The notes under the pieces: generated by a model | Told to the model about the DNA's origin: nothing | Databases searched by the model: none | Seen by the model: the letters and a program-made list of their open reading frames with translations, nothing else | Shown here: positions 37,861 through 38,406 of the stretch, in pieces | How the letters are laid out: every line of letters starts with the position of its first letter | How positions within the stretch are numbered: position 1 is the first letter of the stretch | Program-made: the position numbers and the translations under genes | From: an uncultured Eubacteriales bacterium | GTDB taxonomy: Bacteria > Bacillota > Clostridia > Oscillospirales > Oscillospiraceae | Direction of reading: 5' to 3' | Length of the DNA: 38,406 nucleotides | NCBI GenBank assembly: GCA_900317425.1 | Contig: ONGR01000018.1 | Location: 1-38,406 of the forward strand

Positions 37861-38406
37861 ATACAGATCGCTTACTACACAGGACTTCGCATTGGCGAGG
37901 TTTGCGGCTTGACTTGGCAGGACATAAATCTTGAAAAGCAGTATCTTACTGTACGACGCAGTATGCGATACAACGGGACAAGGCACAAAACCGAAATAGG
38001 AGCTACCAAGCGCAAGAAGATCCGCACAGTGGACTTCTGCGACACGTTAGCGGCAATTCTGCGAACTACAAAAGCCGAACAGCACAAAAACCGCTTCAAA
38101 TATGGCGAGCTATACAGCCTCAATTATTATTGCGAGGTCAAAGAAAAAGACCGCACCTATTATGAGGTTTACAGCTTACCGAGAACGGAAGAAGTTCCCG
38201 AAGGCTACAAGGAAATATCCTTTGTATGTCTTAGACCGGATGGAGCATATGAATCTCCAAGTACGATTGGGAATATGTGCAAAAGGGCGAAGCAAAAAGT
38301 AGAGGGTTTGGATGGCTTTCATTTCCACCAACTCCGACACACATTCACAAGTAATCTGCTCTCCAACGGAGCAGCACCGAAGGATGTGCAGGAGCTTTTA
38401 GGACAC
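37861..38406 (+). pseudogene. Second tyrosine recombinase, 5'-truncated and cut by the window end
   Basis: The forward frame, open to the window edge, encodes YYTGLRIGEVCGLTW (first catalytic Arg), ATKRKKIRTVDF (beta-hairpin Lys), and FHFHQLRHTFTSNLLSNGAA followed by VQELLGH. This is a Tn916-type integrase catalytic domain; the active Tyr would lie just beyond the window. The N-terminal domains are absent, because upstream of about 37861 the DNA belongs to the other recombinase on the minus strand. It is AT-richer than the core genes. Whether this is a real rearrangement or an assembly join cannot be decided here. Confidence 0.75.

Overview
The window looks like a chromosome segment of a GC-rich gut Clostridia, most likely Oscillospiraceae (Flavonifractor/Lawsonibacter/Oscillibacter-type). 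The basis is the GC-rich codon use of the core genes together with strong AGGAGG ribosome binding sites, a Firmicutes-type SAM-I riboswitch on metK, a VanR/VanS-like pair, a YczE-like membrane protein and an OhrR-like regulator. This is inference from gene content; no 16S rRNA gene is present.

Layout. (1) Positions 1-4700 are an AT-richer accessory stretch: an unrecognised 559-residue protein joined abruptly to a GC-rich edge, about 850 bp of non-coding DNA with strong palindromes, and a leftward toxin-antitoxin operon (MqsR-like toxin, zinc-finger/HTH/Panacea antitoxin, and a 44-residue basic ORF with a TTG start). (2) Positions 4700-14080 hold a leftward catabolic cluster (DUF1537 acid-sugar kinase, iron-dependent alcohol dehydrogenase, DapA-family aldolase, PdxA2-like dehydrogenase, DAACS transporter, PLP aminotransferase), divergent from a PrpR_N-type regulator whose AAA+ domain lacks the sigma-54 contact loop. 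(3) Positions 14080-34230 are mostly core: glycosyltransferase plus two-component system, a YczE-like protein, a NifX-like/SlyD-like fusion with a His/Cys-rich linker, a VanY-like peptidase, two small membrane proteins with a DMT exporter, a flavin reductase, glnA, an orphan RelB/DinJ antitoxin, a gpx-marR-CDF operon, a MATE pump with a candidate attenuator, a PAP2 phosphatase, a rhomboid-like protein with a zinc ribbon, and metK. (4) Positions 34230-38406 look like the end of an integrated element: the 5' half of a tRNA-Pro broken just after the anticodon loop, 150 bp with direct repeats, an intact tRNA-Pro, an XRE/ImmA pair, a candidate leftward small RNA, a DUF4417/DUF6883/DUF4926 module, and two truncated tyrosine recombinases joined back to back.

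How parts work together. The DUF1537 kinase and PdxA2-like dehydrogenase are the known pair for oxidative breakdown of four-carbon acid sugars such as D-threonate; the aldolase and alcohol dehydrogenase suggest a wider or different substrate range, with the divergent regulator as probable sensor. The gpx-marR-CDF genes form one operon whose promoter -10 lies inside an OhrR-like box, pointing to peroxide-responsive autoregulation. The most interesting unexplained signals are the small-RNA locus near 35.8 kb with a repeated stem showing a compensatory change, the third small ORF of the MqsR/Panacea operon, and the apparent replacement of a disrupted tRNA-Pro gene by an element-borne copy.
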